Of a stretch of 64,000 nt of DNA, positions 17,964 to 26,992 are shown piece after piece. Origin of the DNA: Bacteroidales bacterium (GTDB taxonomy: Bacteria > Bacteroidota > Bacteroidia > Bacteroidales > F082); NCBI GenBank assembly GCA_019454985.1, contig JACFNF010000015.1, positions 1 to 64,000 of the forward strand, read 5' to 3'. How positions within the stretch are numbered: the first letter of the stretch is position 1; every line of letters begins with the position of its first letter. The notes under the pieces are model-generated. The model worked only from the letters and a program-made list of their open reading frames with translations, made no database searches and was not told the DNA's origin. The position numbers and the translations under genes are program-made.

Positions 17964-18766
17964 AAACAAGACCACTCATTTTGGTGCTACTGATTTGGCT
18001 GACAGCCGCAACGGTCAGTGCAGGCGATATTCCGCCACCGCCTTCGCCTCCACGCCTGGTCAACGATCTGGCTATGGTTCTCACACCCCAACAGCAACAA
18101 CGCCTTGAAAACCGTTTAGTCATATACAATGACACAACTTCGACACAGATTTTGGTGGTAACAGTCACCAGTCTTGGGTCGTATGATCCGGCAGACTTTG
18201 CTTACAGGATTGGTCAGGAATGGGGCGTGGGAAACAAAGGAAAAAACAACGGTGTGGTCATCCTAGTGAAACCCAAGATTGGAAATAGTGCCGGGAAAGC
18301 CTTCATTGCTACCGGTTATGGCCTTGAGGCCGTGATTCCCGATGCGTTGGCCAAACGAATTGTCGAACAGGAAATGATTCCTTTTTTCAAACAAGGAGAT
18401 TATGATCAGGGAATCAACCGCGCGGTGGATGCCATTATAGGTTTGGCTTCAGGGCAATATTCGGCAGAACAGTTTGACAACGAAGATGATGGCGGATTCT
18501 TTATTTTTATTCTGATCATCCTCATCGTGCTCATCATCATTTTTTTCAATAAAGGCGGTCATGATCACATTAGCAGCGGGCCATCGGCTTCCATTTGGAA
18601 AGCTCTTTGGCTGGCAAGCATGGCTAATCAAAACCGGGGCGGAAGCTGGGGAGGATTTTCGGGAGGCTCCGGTGGCTTTGGCGGCGGCGGAGGATTTGGT
18701 TCGGGAGGTTTTGGCGGATTTGGCGGAGGAAGCTTTGGAGGAGGAGGAGCCGGTGGAAGTTGGTAA
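17960..18766 (+). CDS. Exported TPM-domain protein with Gly-rich C-terminus (YgcG-like)
   Basis: Membrane protein of 268 residues. Seen: signal peptide (about 1-21), Pro-rich PPPPSPPRLVND, TPM domain at about 30-165 with TQILVVTVTSLG and KNNGVVILVKPK, a membrane helix near 178-195 (very Ile-rich), then a Gly/Phe/Ser-rich tail of about 55 residues. This architecture is shared by YgcG-type proteins. Function is unproven; some TPM domains have been reported to have phosphatase activity. Last gene of the lemA unit, ending 48 nt before a terminator. Confidence 0.87.
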   Translation: MKTRPLILVLLIWLTAATVSAGDIPPPPSPPRLVNDLAMVLTPQQQQRLENRLVIYNDTTSTQILVVTVTSLGSYDPADFAYRIGQEWGVGNKGKNNGVVILVKPKIGNSAGKAFIATGYGLEAVIPDALAKRIVEQEMIPFFKQGDYDQGINRAVDAIIGLASGQYSAEQFDNEDDGGFFIFILIILIVLIIIFFNKGGHDHISSGPSASIWKALWLASMANQNRGGSWGGFSGGSGGFGGGGGFGSGGFGGFGGGSFGGGGAGGSW

Positions 18767-18813
18767 AGAAATAGCCTGATATATTCATATAAGGCACTGA
18801 ATAACATTGTATT

Positions 18814-18844
18814 AAAGCGAGTTAAGTTGAGGCTCGCTTTTTTT
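18814..18844 (+). terminator. Intrinsic terminator after the lemA operon
   Basis: AAAGCGAG (18814-18821) pairs with CTCGCTTT (18833-18840) across an 11-nt loop, followed by T residues. Confidence 0.8.
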
Positions 18845-18877
18845 ACAAAGAAAAATTGTGAAAACTTTTATTTCTAA

Positions 18878-18908
18878 TTTGGTACTTTCATACTGAATTG
18901 TATTTTTG
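18878..18908 (+). promoter_or_regulatory. Promoter of the act (alternative complex III) operon
   Basis: TTTG at 18878-18881, a 19-nt spacer, then TATTTTTG at 18901-18908: a full match to the Bacteroidetes consensus. The predicted leader to actA is about 125 nt and holds a small ORF. Confidence 0.75.
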
Positions 18909-18975
18909 TATGTTAAAAAATCATAAATTCGAAAACTGTTTCACAAACCAAAGCAAAATTCGTAAATAGCATAAA

Positions 18976-19041
18976 ATGAGCTACATGCGCAAAATGTTCA
19001 GGATTAAACAACATGAAATTCTAACCAAGCATTACTTATAA
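18976..19041 (+). CDS. Possible 21-residue upstream ORF in the act leader
   Basis: ATG at 18976, 21 codons (starts MSYMRKMF, ends TKHYL), stop TAA at 19039-19041. The last A of the stop is the first base of the actA ATG (TAATG), the arrangement seen in translational coupling. The peptide is basic and shows no known domain. It could be a leader peptide, or chance in a short AT-rich leader. Confidence 0.35.
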   Translation: MSYMRKMFRIKQHEILTKHYL

Positions 19042-20237
19042 TGAGTTCTAAATTCACTTCAACACGCCATTTGAAGCGTGTGATTTCATTGTTTCTTTTT
19101 CTGGGATTTCTCCTGATTGATTTTTCATCGGGTGCACAAACTCCCGAAGCAGAAAAGAACTTTCAGCAGTGTCGAGCCTGCCACAACCTCGAGGGTCCGA
19201 AACTTATCGGCCCCAGCCTCGTGGAGGCAATCAAAACACGTGAACAGGACTGGCTGATTCGTTTCATCCGCAACTCGCAGGAGATGGTTGCTGCAGGCGA
19301 CCCCTTTGCCGTTGAGGTATTTGAAGAGTATGGAAAAATTCCGATGCCTTCACATAACCTGAGTGACGATCAGATTAAAGACATCCTGAAGTATATCGAG
19401 GCCGGCGGAAAGGTGGACCCGCAATATGCCGCACAAGCAGCCAGCGAACAGCCCGTAAAGGGCGAAACCGCTGCTGTTGAACAGGATACGGCCGATGAGC
19501 AGATGCTTGCCCTCGAAAGTCAAGCCAACCGTAACAACGGCACAACTTTCATCATCACCCTGATCGTGATGCTGGCATTGCTCACCGACCTCTTCTTTAC
19601 CAAATGGCTGAAATGGAAATATGTCCATATCACCCTGCTTTTGGTCGGACTGTTTGTGTTGGGTCAGGTCACATACAGAGAAGCCGCTGCGATTGGCCGT
19701 CAACAATATTATCAGCCCGATCAGCCCATTGACTTTTCACACAAGGTGCATGCCGGACAGAACGAGATTGACTGCCAATATTGCCACAGTGGCGCCAGAA
19801 ACAGCAAAAGCGCCGGAATACCTCCGGTGAATGTGTGTATGAATTGTCACAACTTAGTGAAAAAAGGAACTCTGACCGGAACTGCCGAGATTGCAAAAAT
19901 TCAGGAAGCCTGGGACAATGGGAAACCCATTGAATGGATTCGGATTCATAACCTTCCGGATCATGTGTATTTTAATCATGCCCAACATGTGAATGCCGGA
20001 AAATTGGATTGCGCCGAATGTCATGGCGATGTGAAAATCATGAGCCAGGTGATGCAAGTGAACGACCTGAGCATGAAATGGTGCTTGGATTGCCACCGTA
20101 AAACCGAGGTGCAGTTTGCCAACAACAAGTTCTACGAAACTTATGAAAAGATGCATGAGCAATTTGTGAACGGCGAGGTGAAAAAAGTTACAGCCGACAT
20201 GATGGGAGGCTCTGACTGTATGAAATGCCATTATTAA
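19041..20237 (+). CDS. actA: Alternative complex III subunit ActA, hexaheme cytochrome c
   Basis: Multiheme electron-transfer subunit of the quinol:cytochrome c oxidoreductase ACIII, facing the periplasm. Seen in 398 residues: an N-terminal export or anchor helix (about 12-32), a monoheme cytochrome domain with CRACH (44-48) and a Met in IPMPSHNL (Met102), two hydrophobic helices at about 168-188 and 194-212, then five more motifs: CQYCH 245-249, CMNCH 266-270, CAECH 324-328, CLDCH 348-352 and CMKCH 393-397. Published ActA proteins are described as pentaheme; here the extra heme is in the N-terminal domain. First gene of the act operon. Confidence 0.93.
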   Translation: MSSKFTSTRHLKRVISLFLFLGFLLIDFSSGAQTPEAEKNFQQCRACHNLEGPKLIGPSLVEAIKTREQDWLIRFIRNSQEMVAAGDPFAVEVFEEYGKIPMPSHNLSDDQIKDILKYIEAGGKVDPQYAAQAASEQPVKGETAAVEQDTADEQMLALESQANRNNGTTFIITLIVMLALLTDLFFTKWLKWKYVHITLLLVGLFVLGQVTYREAAAIGRQQYYQPDQPIDFSHKVHAGQNEIDCQYCHSGARNSKSAGIPPVNVCMNCHNLVKKGTLTGTAEIAKIQEAWDNGKPIEWIRIHNLPDHVYFNHAQHVNAGKLDCAECHGDVKIMSQVMQVNDLSMKWCLDCHRKTEVQFANNKFYETYEKMHEQFVNGEVKKVTADMMGGSDCMKCHY

Positions 20238-20260
20238 TCTTACAAAGAATCATTGTCTGA

Positions 20261-23239
20261 ATGGAAAAAAAATATTTTAAAAGTATCGAGGAGTTGCGTG
20301 TTGACACATCGCGCACAATTGATATTCATGCGAAGGGCGATAAGCACTTCATCCTGCAGGCCGAGAAAGAATCGGCAGCTTTACCGCCTACTTCAAGGCG
20401 CGATTTCCTGAAAGCTTTTGGTTTTACCATTGCCTCGGCTGCTGTCGTTTCGTCGTGCGAGCAGCCGGTACGCAAAGCTATCCCTTTCCTGATTCAGCCC
20501 GAAGGTATCGTTCCTGGGAAAGCATCTTATTATGCTTCCACTTTTTTTGACGGAATTGACTATTGCAGTGTGCTGGTGAAAGTGCGCGATGGCCGCCCCA
20601 TCAAAATTGAAGGAAACAACCTGTCATCGGTTACAAAAGGTGGAACGAATGCCCGTACACAGGCTTCGGTACTCAACCTATATGATAACATAAGGTATAA
20701 GAACCCGCTGAAAGAAGGTGCAGAAAGTTCATGGGATCTGGTTGATGGTGAGATTGTATCCAAACTGCGCCAGATCAGCAGCCGCAATGGGAAAATTGTC
20801 CTGCTCACCCCAACCATCATCAGCCCTTCGACCAAAGCAGCCATCGCTGAATTTGTAGCAGCGTTTCCGGGCGCCGAAGCCGTGACCTACGACGTTGCTT
20901 CCGCTTCGGGAATGTTGCAGGCCAACGAGCTTTCATTTGGAAAAGCCTTCATTCCGTCATACCGTTTCGATAAGGCTGATTTTATCGTTTCGTTTGATGC
21001 CGATTTTCTCGGTTCGTGGCTGTCGCCCATCGAATACACCAAATTATACATGCAAAATCGTCGTCTTACAGATGGGAAAAAGACGATGTCGCGCCATATA
21101 CATTATGAAGGCGCCATGTCGCTTACCGGCTCCAATGCCGATTATCGCATCCAACTCAGGCCATCGCAACAAAAACTCGCTTTGGCTCATCTGCTGAACG
21201 AACTGAAACGCTTAAGCGGGCAGCCGGCAACACAACTGCCCGCCATCTCTCATGACATGAGTGATCTGGCTTCCAACCTGATGAAACATAGGGGGAAAGC
21301 ATTGGTTGTGAGCGGAAGCAACAGCAAAGACGAACAACTTTTGGTGAACGAAATCAACCACTTGCTCGATAGTTATGGAAATACCATTGAGACGGATGTT
21401 GAACTGAAAACACGTCAGGGCATTGACTCAAAGATGGCCACCTTGGTGGACGAGATGAACGCAGGCAAAGTGGCTGCTTTGTTGGTGATGGATGTCAACC
21501 CTGCTTACGATTATCCGAAAGCCAATGAATTTGCCGAGGGACTCAAAAAAGTCGAACTGTCGGTTTCGTTGAATTTTGCCCAGGATGAGACCTCCGCCCT
21601 GACCACTTACGTTTGTCCCGACCACCATTACCTCGAAGCCTGGAACGATGCCGAAGTGAAAACCGGCTATTACTCCTTGTCACAACCGGCCATACGCCCC
21701 ATCTTCAATACACGATCTGCACAGGAAAGCCTTCTGCGTTGGTCTGGAAACACCGACGATTTCCGCCATTATATTCAAAACTGGTGGGAAAAGAACCTGT
21801 TCACAGCTAATGATCAGCACCTGTTATTCACTTCTTTCTGGAATCAGAAGTTGCACGATGGTGTGTATGAATCAGCAAAGCGCGAAACTGATCCATACGT
21901 TTACAATCCGCTGCCGGCCGAAGCCGTAATGCAGAAAGCCGCGGCTGCCACACTCCCCGATAGCATTGATTTAGTGTTCTATACCAATGTAAGCGTGGGA
22001 ACGGGCAAACACGCCAACAACCCCTGGCTTCAGGAACTCCCGGACCCGGTGACCAAAGTTTGCTGGGATAACTATCTGATGATTTCTCCAAAGCTGGCCG
22101 GTGAGATGGGCATTTCTGACGAGCAATTGGTTGAGGTGAACGGCTTGAGTCTGCCGGCTCTGATACAGCCCGGACAGGAATATAAGACATTGGCCGTGGC
22201 TTTGGGTTATGGCAGACAGAATGCCGGAGTGCCCGCCAATGGTGTTGGACAGAACGCTTATGCTCTGTTGCAGGCCGAAGATGGCAATATCAGCTATGTG
22301 TTGTCGGGAGTGACACCCAATCCACAGTCGGGTACATTTGCTTTAGCCCGCACCCAGACCCATCACAGCCTCGAAGGCCGTGAGCTGCTGCGCGAAACCA
22401 CCCTTGAAGAATATCTTGAAAAACCCAATGCCGGCAACGAAGCACATGAAAAGGCCGAGCACCACATGAAAACCCTCTATCCACCTGTGGAAATTGACGG
22501 GCTCCACTGGGGAATGGCCATTGACCTGAATGCCTGCACCGGCTGTAATGCCTGCGTGGTGGCCTGCTCGGCCGAAAACAATGTGCCGGTGGTGGGCAAA
22601 GAACAGGTGATGGCTGCACGTGAAATGCATTGGATTCGTATTGACCGCTATTATAAAGGTGATGAACACGATCCCGAAGTCATCCGTCAACCCGTGATGT
22701 GTCAGCATTGCGACAATGCTCCTTGTGAGAATGTCTGCCCGGTAGCTGCTACCACTCATAGCAACGAAGGGCTGAACCAGATGGCCTACAACCGTTGTAT
22801 CGGCACTCGCTATTGTGCCAACAACTGCCCTTATAAAGTGCGCCGATTCAACTATCTGGATTATACCGGAGCTGATGCCTTCAAAGGAAATCGCTACGAC
22901 CCCACCGAAATGACTACCGATTTGCGTCGTTTAGTGCTGAACCCCGACGTTACCGTTAGGGCAAAGGGAGTCATCGAAAAATGCTCTTTCTGTGTCCAGC
23001 GTATTCAGGACAAGAAACTTCAGGCCAAAAACGAAAACCGTCAGCTTCGCGATGGAGAGATTATTCCGGCTTGTGGCCAGGCCTGTCCGGCTGATGCCAT
23101 TGTCTTTGGAAACCTGAACGACAAAAACAGCAAAGTGTCGCAATATTTTGCCAGCGAGCGTAACTATCATCTGCTCGAAGAAATCCATACCCTGCCTTCG
23201 GTAGGCTATCTGACGAAAGTAAAAAACAGAACCGTATAA
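20261..23239 (+). CDS. actB: Alternative complex III subunit ActB, Fe-S and molybdopterin-oxidoreductase-like
   Basis: Periplasmic-side subunit of ACIII, 992 residues. Seen: RRDFLK at 46-51 followed by a hydrophobic stretch ending VVSSC (Cys66), which looks like a Tat signal with a lipobox; a region at about 80-720 related to molybdopterin oxidoreductases but not expected to hold the cofactor; then a ferredoxin-like domain from about 750 with four Cys clusters (CTGCNACVVAC, CQHCDNAPCENVCP, CIGTRYCANNCPYKVR, CSFCVQRIQ with CGQACPADA). In characterised ACIII these carry three 4Fe-4S and one 3Fe-4S cluster. It lies 23 bp after actA. Confidence 0.94.
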   Translation: MEKKYFKSIEELRVDTSRTIDIHAKGDKHFILQAEKESAALPPTSRRDFLKAFGFTIASAAVVSSCEQPVRKAIPFLIQPEGIVPGKASYYASTFFDGIDYCSVLVKVRDGRPIKIEGNNLSSVTKGGTNARTQASVLNLYDNIRYKNPLKEGAESSWDLVDGEIVSKLRQISSRNGKIVLLTPTIISPSTKAAIAEFVAAFPGAEAVTYDVASASGMLQANELSFGKAFIPSYRFDKADFIVSFDADFLGSWLSPIEYTKLYMQNRRLTDGKKTMSRHIHYEGAMSLTGSNADYRIQLRPSQQKLALAHLLNELKRLSGQPATQLPAISHDMSDLASNLMKHRGKALVVSGSNSKDEQLLVNEINHLLDSYGNTIETDVELKTRQGIDSKMATLVDEMNAGKVAALLVMDVNPAYDYPKANEFAEGLKKVELSVSLNFAQDETSALTTYVCPDHHYLEAWNDAEVKTGYYSLSQPAIRPIFNTRSAQESLLRWSGNTDDFRHYIQNWWEKNLFTANDQHLLFTSFWNQKLHDGVYESAKRETDPYVYNPLPAEAVMQKAAAATLPDSIDLVFYTNVSVGTGKHANNPWLQELPDPVTKVCWDNYLMISPKLAGEMGISDEQLVEVNGLSLPALIQPGQEYKTLAVALGYGRQNAGVPANGVGQNAYALLQAEDGNISYVLSGVTPNPQSGTFALARTQTHHSLEGRELLRETTLEEYLEKPNAGNEAHEKAEHHMKTLYPPVEIDGLHWGMAIDLNACTGCNACVVACSAENNVPVVGKEQVMAAREMHWIRIDRYYKGDEHDPEVIRQPVMCQHCDNAPCENVCPVAATTHSNEGLNQMAYNRCIGTRYCANNCPYKVRRFNYLDYTGADAFKGNRYDPTEMTTDLRRLVLNPDVTVRAKGVIEKCSFCVQRIQDKKLQAKNENRQLRDGEIIPACGQACPADAIVFGNLNDKNSKVSQYFASERNYHLLEEIHTLPSVGYLTKVKNRTV

Positions 23240-23255
23240 CTAAAACCAAAGAAGC

Positions 23256-24626
23256 ATGTACGTATCTCCAATAAGAGAACCGCTCATCAAAGGGTCGAAG
23301 GATTATGGCCAGGTGACCAAAGACATCCTGTCGCCTATGGCCGGTAAACCTTCAAAATACTGGTATATGGGCATCACCCTCTCGGGCACGGCAGCCCTGT
23401 TTGGGGCCTGGGCAACATTTGTTACCGTTTATTACGGTATCGGCACCTGGGGTTTAAACAAAACCATCGGATGGGCCTGGGACATCACTAACTTTGTCTG
23501 GTGGGTCGGTATTGGCCATGCCGGAACGTTTATCTCAGCCATTTTGCTGCTTTTCAGGCAGAAATGGAGAACCAGTATCAACCGTTCGGCCGAGGCCATG
23601 ACCCTGATGGCCATCGCAATGGCAGGTTTCTTCCCCCTTATCCACATGGGGAGGCTGCTGCTGGGATTCTTTATCTTCCCTTATCCCAACACCCGTGCGC
23701 TTTGGGTCAACTTCAACTCACCGCTGCTTTGGGACGTGTTTGCCATCACCACTTATTTGCTTGTCTCACTCATTTTCTGGTATGTTGGGCTTATTCCTGA
23801 TTTGGGTACCGTGCGCGATAAAGCTACCGGCAAGATTAAAAAAGCAATATACGGCTTTTTGAGTTTTGGCTGGACAGGCTCGGTGAGACAATGGACACGA
23901 CACGAAACGGTGAGTCTGATTCTTGCCGGATTGGCTGCCCCACTAGTGTTTTCGGTGCATACAATCGTTAGTTTCGACTTCGCCACTTCGGTCATCCCCG
24001 GTTGGCACACCACTATTTTTCCACCTTACTTTGTTTCGGGAGCTGTTTTTTCGGGTTTTGCTATGGTGCTTACCCTGCTCATCGTGGCGCGTAAAGCCTT
24101 GAACTTGGAGGAATATATCACCATCGGGCATATCGAAAACATGAACAAGGTGATCATCATTACCGGCTCCATTGTGGGAATTGCTTACATCACTGAGTTT
24201 TTCATTGCCTGGTATTCGGGTGTAGAATATGAGATGTACACTTTTGTCAACCGTGCTACCGGACCTTATGCCTGGGCCTATTGGATCATGATGACCTGTA
24301 ACGTGATTACGCCTCAACTGTTCTGGATTAAAAAGATCAGAACCAATGTTGTCGCAACATTTATCATCTCCATCTTTGTCAATATCGGGATGTGGTTTGA
24401 GCGTTTTGTGATTGTAGTAACTTCGTTGCATCGCGACTATCTGCCTTCGAGCTGGTCAATGTACAAACCAACATTTGTTGAGGTGGCCCTGTTTGTTGGA
24501 ACATTGGGAATCTTTTTCACACTGTTCCTGTTGTTTATCAGGGTATTTCCGGTGATTGCCATCGCCGAGGTAAAGAGTGTGTTAAAATCAGCTGGTGAAA
24601 ACAAAAAAGAATTGCATCATGAATAA
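23256..24626 (+). CDS. actC: Alternative complex III subunit ActC (NrfD/PsrC-like quinol-binding membrane subunit)
   Basis: Integral membrane subunit of ACIII, family NrfD/polysulfide reductase, 456 residues with about ten helices. In characterised ACIII this subunit binds quinol and passes electrons to the Fe-S clusters of ActB. Seen: YMGITLSGTAALFGAW, VWWVGIGHAGTFISAILLLFR and WHTTIFPPYFVSGAVFSGFA, which follow the family pattern. It begins 16 nt after actB, and its end overlaps actD by 8 nt. Confidence 0.93.
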   Translation: MYVSPIREPLIKGSKDYGQVTKDILSPMAGKPSKYWYMGITLSGTAALFGAWATFVTVYYGIGTWGLNKTIGWAWDITNFVWWVGIGHAGTFISAILLLFRQKWRTSINRSAEAMTLMAIAMAGFFPLIHMGRLLLGFFIFPYPNTRALWVNFNSPLLWDVFAITTYLLVSLIFWYVGLIPDLGTVRDKATGKIKKAIYGFLSFGWTGSVRQWTRHETVSLILAGLAAPLVFSVHTIVSFDFATSVIPGWHTTIFPPYFVSGAVFSGFAMVLTLLIVARKALNLEEYITIGHIENMNKVIIITGSIVGIAYITEFFIAWYSGVEYEMYTFVNRATGPYAWAYWIMMTCNVITPQLFWIKKIRTNVVATFIISIFVNIGMWFERFVIVVTSLHRDYLPSSWSMYKPTFVEVALFVGTLGIFFTLFLLFIRVFPVIAIAEVKSVLKSAGENKKELHHE

Positions 24627-25134
24627 GTATATCACAGCCTATTACAACGATGAGGAGGATCTGTTGAAGGGTCTTCGCGAGATTTTGAAGAAAGGCGTGA
24701 AAGTGGCCGATGTTCTTTCTCCATTTCCTGTTCATGGATTGGACACTGTGTTGGGTTTGCGCCGGTCGCGCCTGACGCGGGTTGCATTCTGGGGAGGAGC
24801 TGTCGGAGCGATACTCGGATTTGGGTTCCAAGCCTGGGTTTTCACCAAAGCTTACCCACTCAACTTCGGCGGTAAACCATTCTTTGCCGTGCCTGCTTTT
24901 ATTCCGGTTACATTTGAAATGGCGGTATTGTTTGCAGCCTTTTCGATGGTTTTTGCTTATCTGATACACAACAATTTAGGGCCTGGTTCCAGAAACGTCA
25001 TCCACGATGAACGGATTACTGACGACCGCTTCCTGTTTGTTGTTCCTATTGAAGACGAACAGCAGGCCGGTGCCATCGAAGAAACATTGAAAGCCGCCGG
25101 CGCACTCGGTATCACCCTTAAAACGAAAGAATAG
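24619..25134 (+). CDS. actD: Alternative complex III subunit ActD (DUF3341)
   Basis: Small inner-membrane subunit of ACIII. From the ATG at 24619 it has 171 residues: MNKYITAYYNDEEDLLKGL, then VLSPFPVHGLDTVLGLRRSRLTRV, the DUF3341 signature, and two membrane helices (about 50-75 and 90-115). An ATG at 24595 would add eight Lys-rich residues and is less likely. It overlaps actC by 8 nt and precedes actF by 2 nt. Confidence 0.92.
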   Translation: MNKYITAYYNDEEDLLKGLREILKKGVKVADVLSPFPVHGLDTVLGLRRSRLTRVAFWGGAVGAILGFGFQAWVFTKAYPLNFGGKPFFAVPAFIPVTFEMAVLFAAFSMVFAYLIHNNLGPGSRNVIHDERITDDRFLFVVPIEDEQQAGAIEETLKAAGALGITLKTKE

Positions 25135-25136
25135 CC

Positions 25137-26315
25137 ATGGATAAACTCACTTTTGTATTGAAGAAGAAGACCGTCACTGTGCTTCTCGTGATGATTGCCG
25201 TTGGTCTGCTTGCCATTGTTATTGGTTATTTTACCGGAACAGGCGGTAACCGTGTGGCAGCCAACCTATTGCTGAACAACTATTACTTCCTGAGCATGGC
25301 GCTGATCGCTTTGTTTTTCGTTGCAGTGCATACGGTTGCTCAATCGGGTTGGCAAATGACCGTGCAAAGGGTGGGCGAGGCCATGTCGGCCTTTATCCCT
25401 GTGGGCGGCCTGTTGTTGATTCTGTTTTTTCTTTTGGGTGGGTTGCATACGCTTTACCCATGGACGCATGAAGAACATCTGGACGAAATACTGATTAAAA
25501 AACAGCCTTACCTGAATGTGCCGTTTTTCTATATCCGGTTAGTAGTTTACCTTGGAGCCTGGTCGTTACTGGCTCATTATATCCGGAAATCATCGCTTGC
25601 TTTCGACAGCCTTGGTCAAATGAGCTACTTCAGCCGTATGCGTACTTTGTCAGCTATTTTCTTAGTGGTTTATGCACTGACAAGCGTGATGTCGGCCTGG
25701 GATTGGCTCATGTCGCTCGATCCGCATTGGTTCAGTACCCTTTATGGATGGTATGTCTTCAGCAGTATGCTGGCCGGAGGTTTTGCAGCACTTATCTTAG
25801 TGATTTTTGTACTCAAACGGATGGGCTACTTGGAATTGGTGAACGATGAGCATATGCACGACCTTGGAAAGTATCTGTTTGGCTTTAGTATTTTTTGGGC
25901 CTATCTGTGGTTCTCGCAGTATATGCTGATCTGGTATGCCAATATGCCTGAAGAAACGATCTATTTTATTGAGCGTCACAACCATTTCTCAGGAGTATTT
26001 TATGTAAATCTGATTTTGAACTTCGTGGTTCCGTTTCTGCTGCTGATGACGCGTGATTCGAAACGTGTATTTGGCATCCTTGCTCCGGTTTCAATGATTG
26101 TGATCGTTGGCCACTGGCTCGACCTTTATATGATGATCATGCCCGGAACTGTGGGAGGCGAACATGCTGGTTTCGGACTCGTTGAGATTGGCGCTTTTGT
26201 GGGATTTTTAGGTTTGTTCGGACTGGTAACTTTCTGGATGCTGGCCAAAACGCCTCTTGCACCGGTTAACCATCCATATTTTAAAGAGAGTATGGATTAT
26301 CATACAAACTATTAG
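25137..26315 (+). CDS. actF: Alternative complex III subunit ActF (second NrfD-like membrane subunit)
   Basis: Integral membrane protein of 392 residues with about ten helices, the second quinol-oxidoreductase membrane subunit of ACIII. Seen: LLNNYYFLSMALIALFFVAVHT, MSAWDWLMSLDPHWFSTLYGWY and FSIFWAYLWFSQYMLIWYAN, characteristic of the family. It sits before the monoheme subunit gene, whereas in described clusters the cytochrome gene actE usually precedes actF. Confidence 0.92.
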   Translation: MDKLTFVLKKKTVTVLLVMIAVGLLAIVIGYFTGTGGNRVAANLLLNNYYFLSMALIALFFVAVHTVAQSGWQMTVQRVGEAMSAFIPVGGLLLILFFLLGGLHTLYPWTHEEHLDEILIKKQPYLNVPFFYIRLVVYLGAWSLLAHYIRKSSLAFDSLGQMSYFSRMRTLSAIFLVVYALTSVMSAWDWLMSLDPHWFSTLYGWYVFSSMLAGGFAALILVIFVLKRMGYLELVNDEHMHDLGKYLFGFSIFWAYLWFSQYMLIWYANMPEETIYFIERHNHFSGVFYVNLILNFVVPFLLLMTRDSKRVFGILAPVSMIVIVGHWLDLYMMIMPGTVGGEHAGFGLVEIGAFVGFLGLFGLVTFWMLAKTPLAPVNHPYFKESMDYHTNY

Positions 26316-26349
26316 CCCGATGTTTTTGCAAACGAAAAAAACCAAAGAA

Positions 26350-26913
26350 ATGAGAAAATCAATATTTATCCTGGCAGTGTTTGGCCTGTTGATTGCCAAT
26401 ACAGCCTGCAACCGCGACAAGAATAATCCGGGTTATGCTTTCTTCCCCGATATGGCATATTCTACAGCCTATGAAACCTATACGCCCAACCCTGTTTTTT
26501 CGGACGGAAAAACCATGCGCATGCCGGCTGAGGGTACTGTTGCCAGAGATCATATGCCTTACCCGTATAAAGCCAAATCTTTTGATGATCAGGTGAAAGC
26601 CGGTCAGGAGCTGCATAATCCATTTCAGAAATCGCCTGAGATTCTGGCAGAGGGTAAAGCACTCTACAATATCTTTTGCATCAGTTGTCATGGTGTAGCC
26701 GGCAAAGGCGATGGTCATCTGTACACCAGTAAGCTGTTTCCGGCCAAACCTACTTCCCTTGTTGAGCCTTATGTGCAAAACAAACCCGATGGCGAAATCT
26801 ATCACATCATCACTTTGGGGTCTATCTCAGGGCTGATGGCCGCCCACGGCAGCCAGATTTTGCCTGACGAACGTTGGAAAATCATCCTCTACGTCAGGGA
26901 GTTGGCCAAATAA
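26350..26913 (+). CDS. actE: Alternative complex III subunit ActE, lipoprotein monoheme cytochrome c
   Basis: Electron exit subunit of ACIII, on the periplasmic face. From the ATG at 26350 it has 187 residues: signal peptide with lipobox IANTAC (Cys20), a conserved N-terminal extension (NPGYAFFPDMAYS, PAEGTVARDHMPYPY), and one heme motif CISCHG at 110-115 in a class I cytochrome fold. The start is set by the signal peptide; frames upstream overlap actF. Last gene of the act operon, before a strong terminator. Confidence 0.92.
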   Translation: MRKSIFILAVFGLLIANTACNRDKNNPGYAFFPDMAYSTAYETYTPNPVFSDGKTMRMPAEGTVARDHMPYPYKAKSFDDQVKAGQELHNPFQKSPEILAEGKALYNIFCISCHGVAGKGDGHLYTSKLFPAKPTSLVEPYVQNKPDGEIYHIITLGSISGLMAAHGSQILPDERWKIILYVRELAK

Positions 26914-26937
26914 ACCTCATTAGTCAGAAAATACCTC

Positions 26938-26965
26938 AAAGCCCCCTGCACCACAGGGGGCTTTT
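26938..26965 (+). terminator. Intrinsic terminator of the act operon
   Basis: A perfect 11-bp stem, AAAGCCCCCTG (26938-26948) with CAGGGGGCTTT (26954-26964), a 5-nt loop and a short T run. Confidence 0.85.
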
Positions 26966-26992
26966 AAATCTGGAAAAAATCGGATAACCGTT

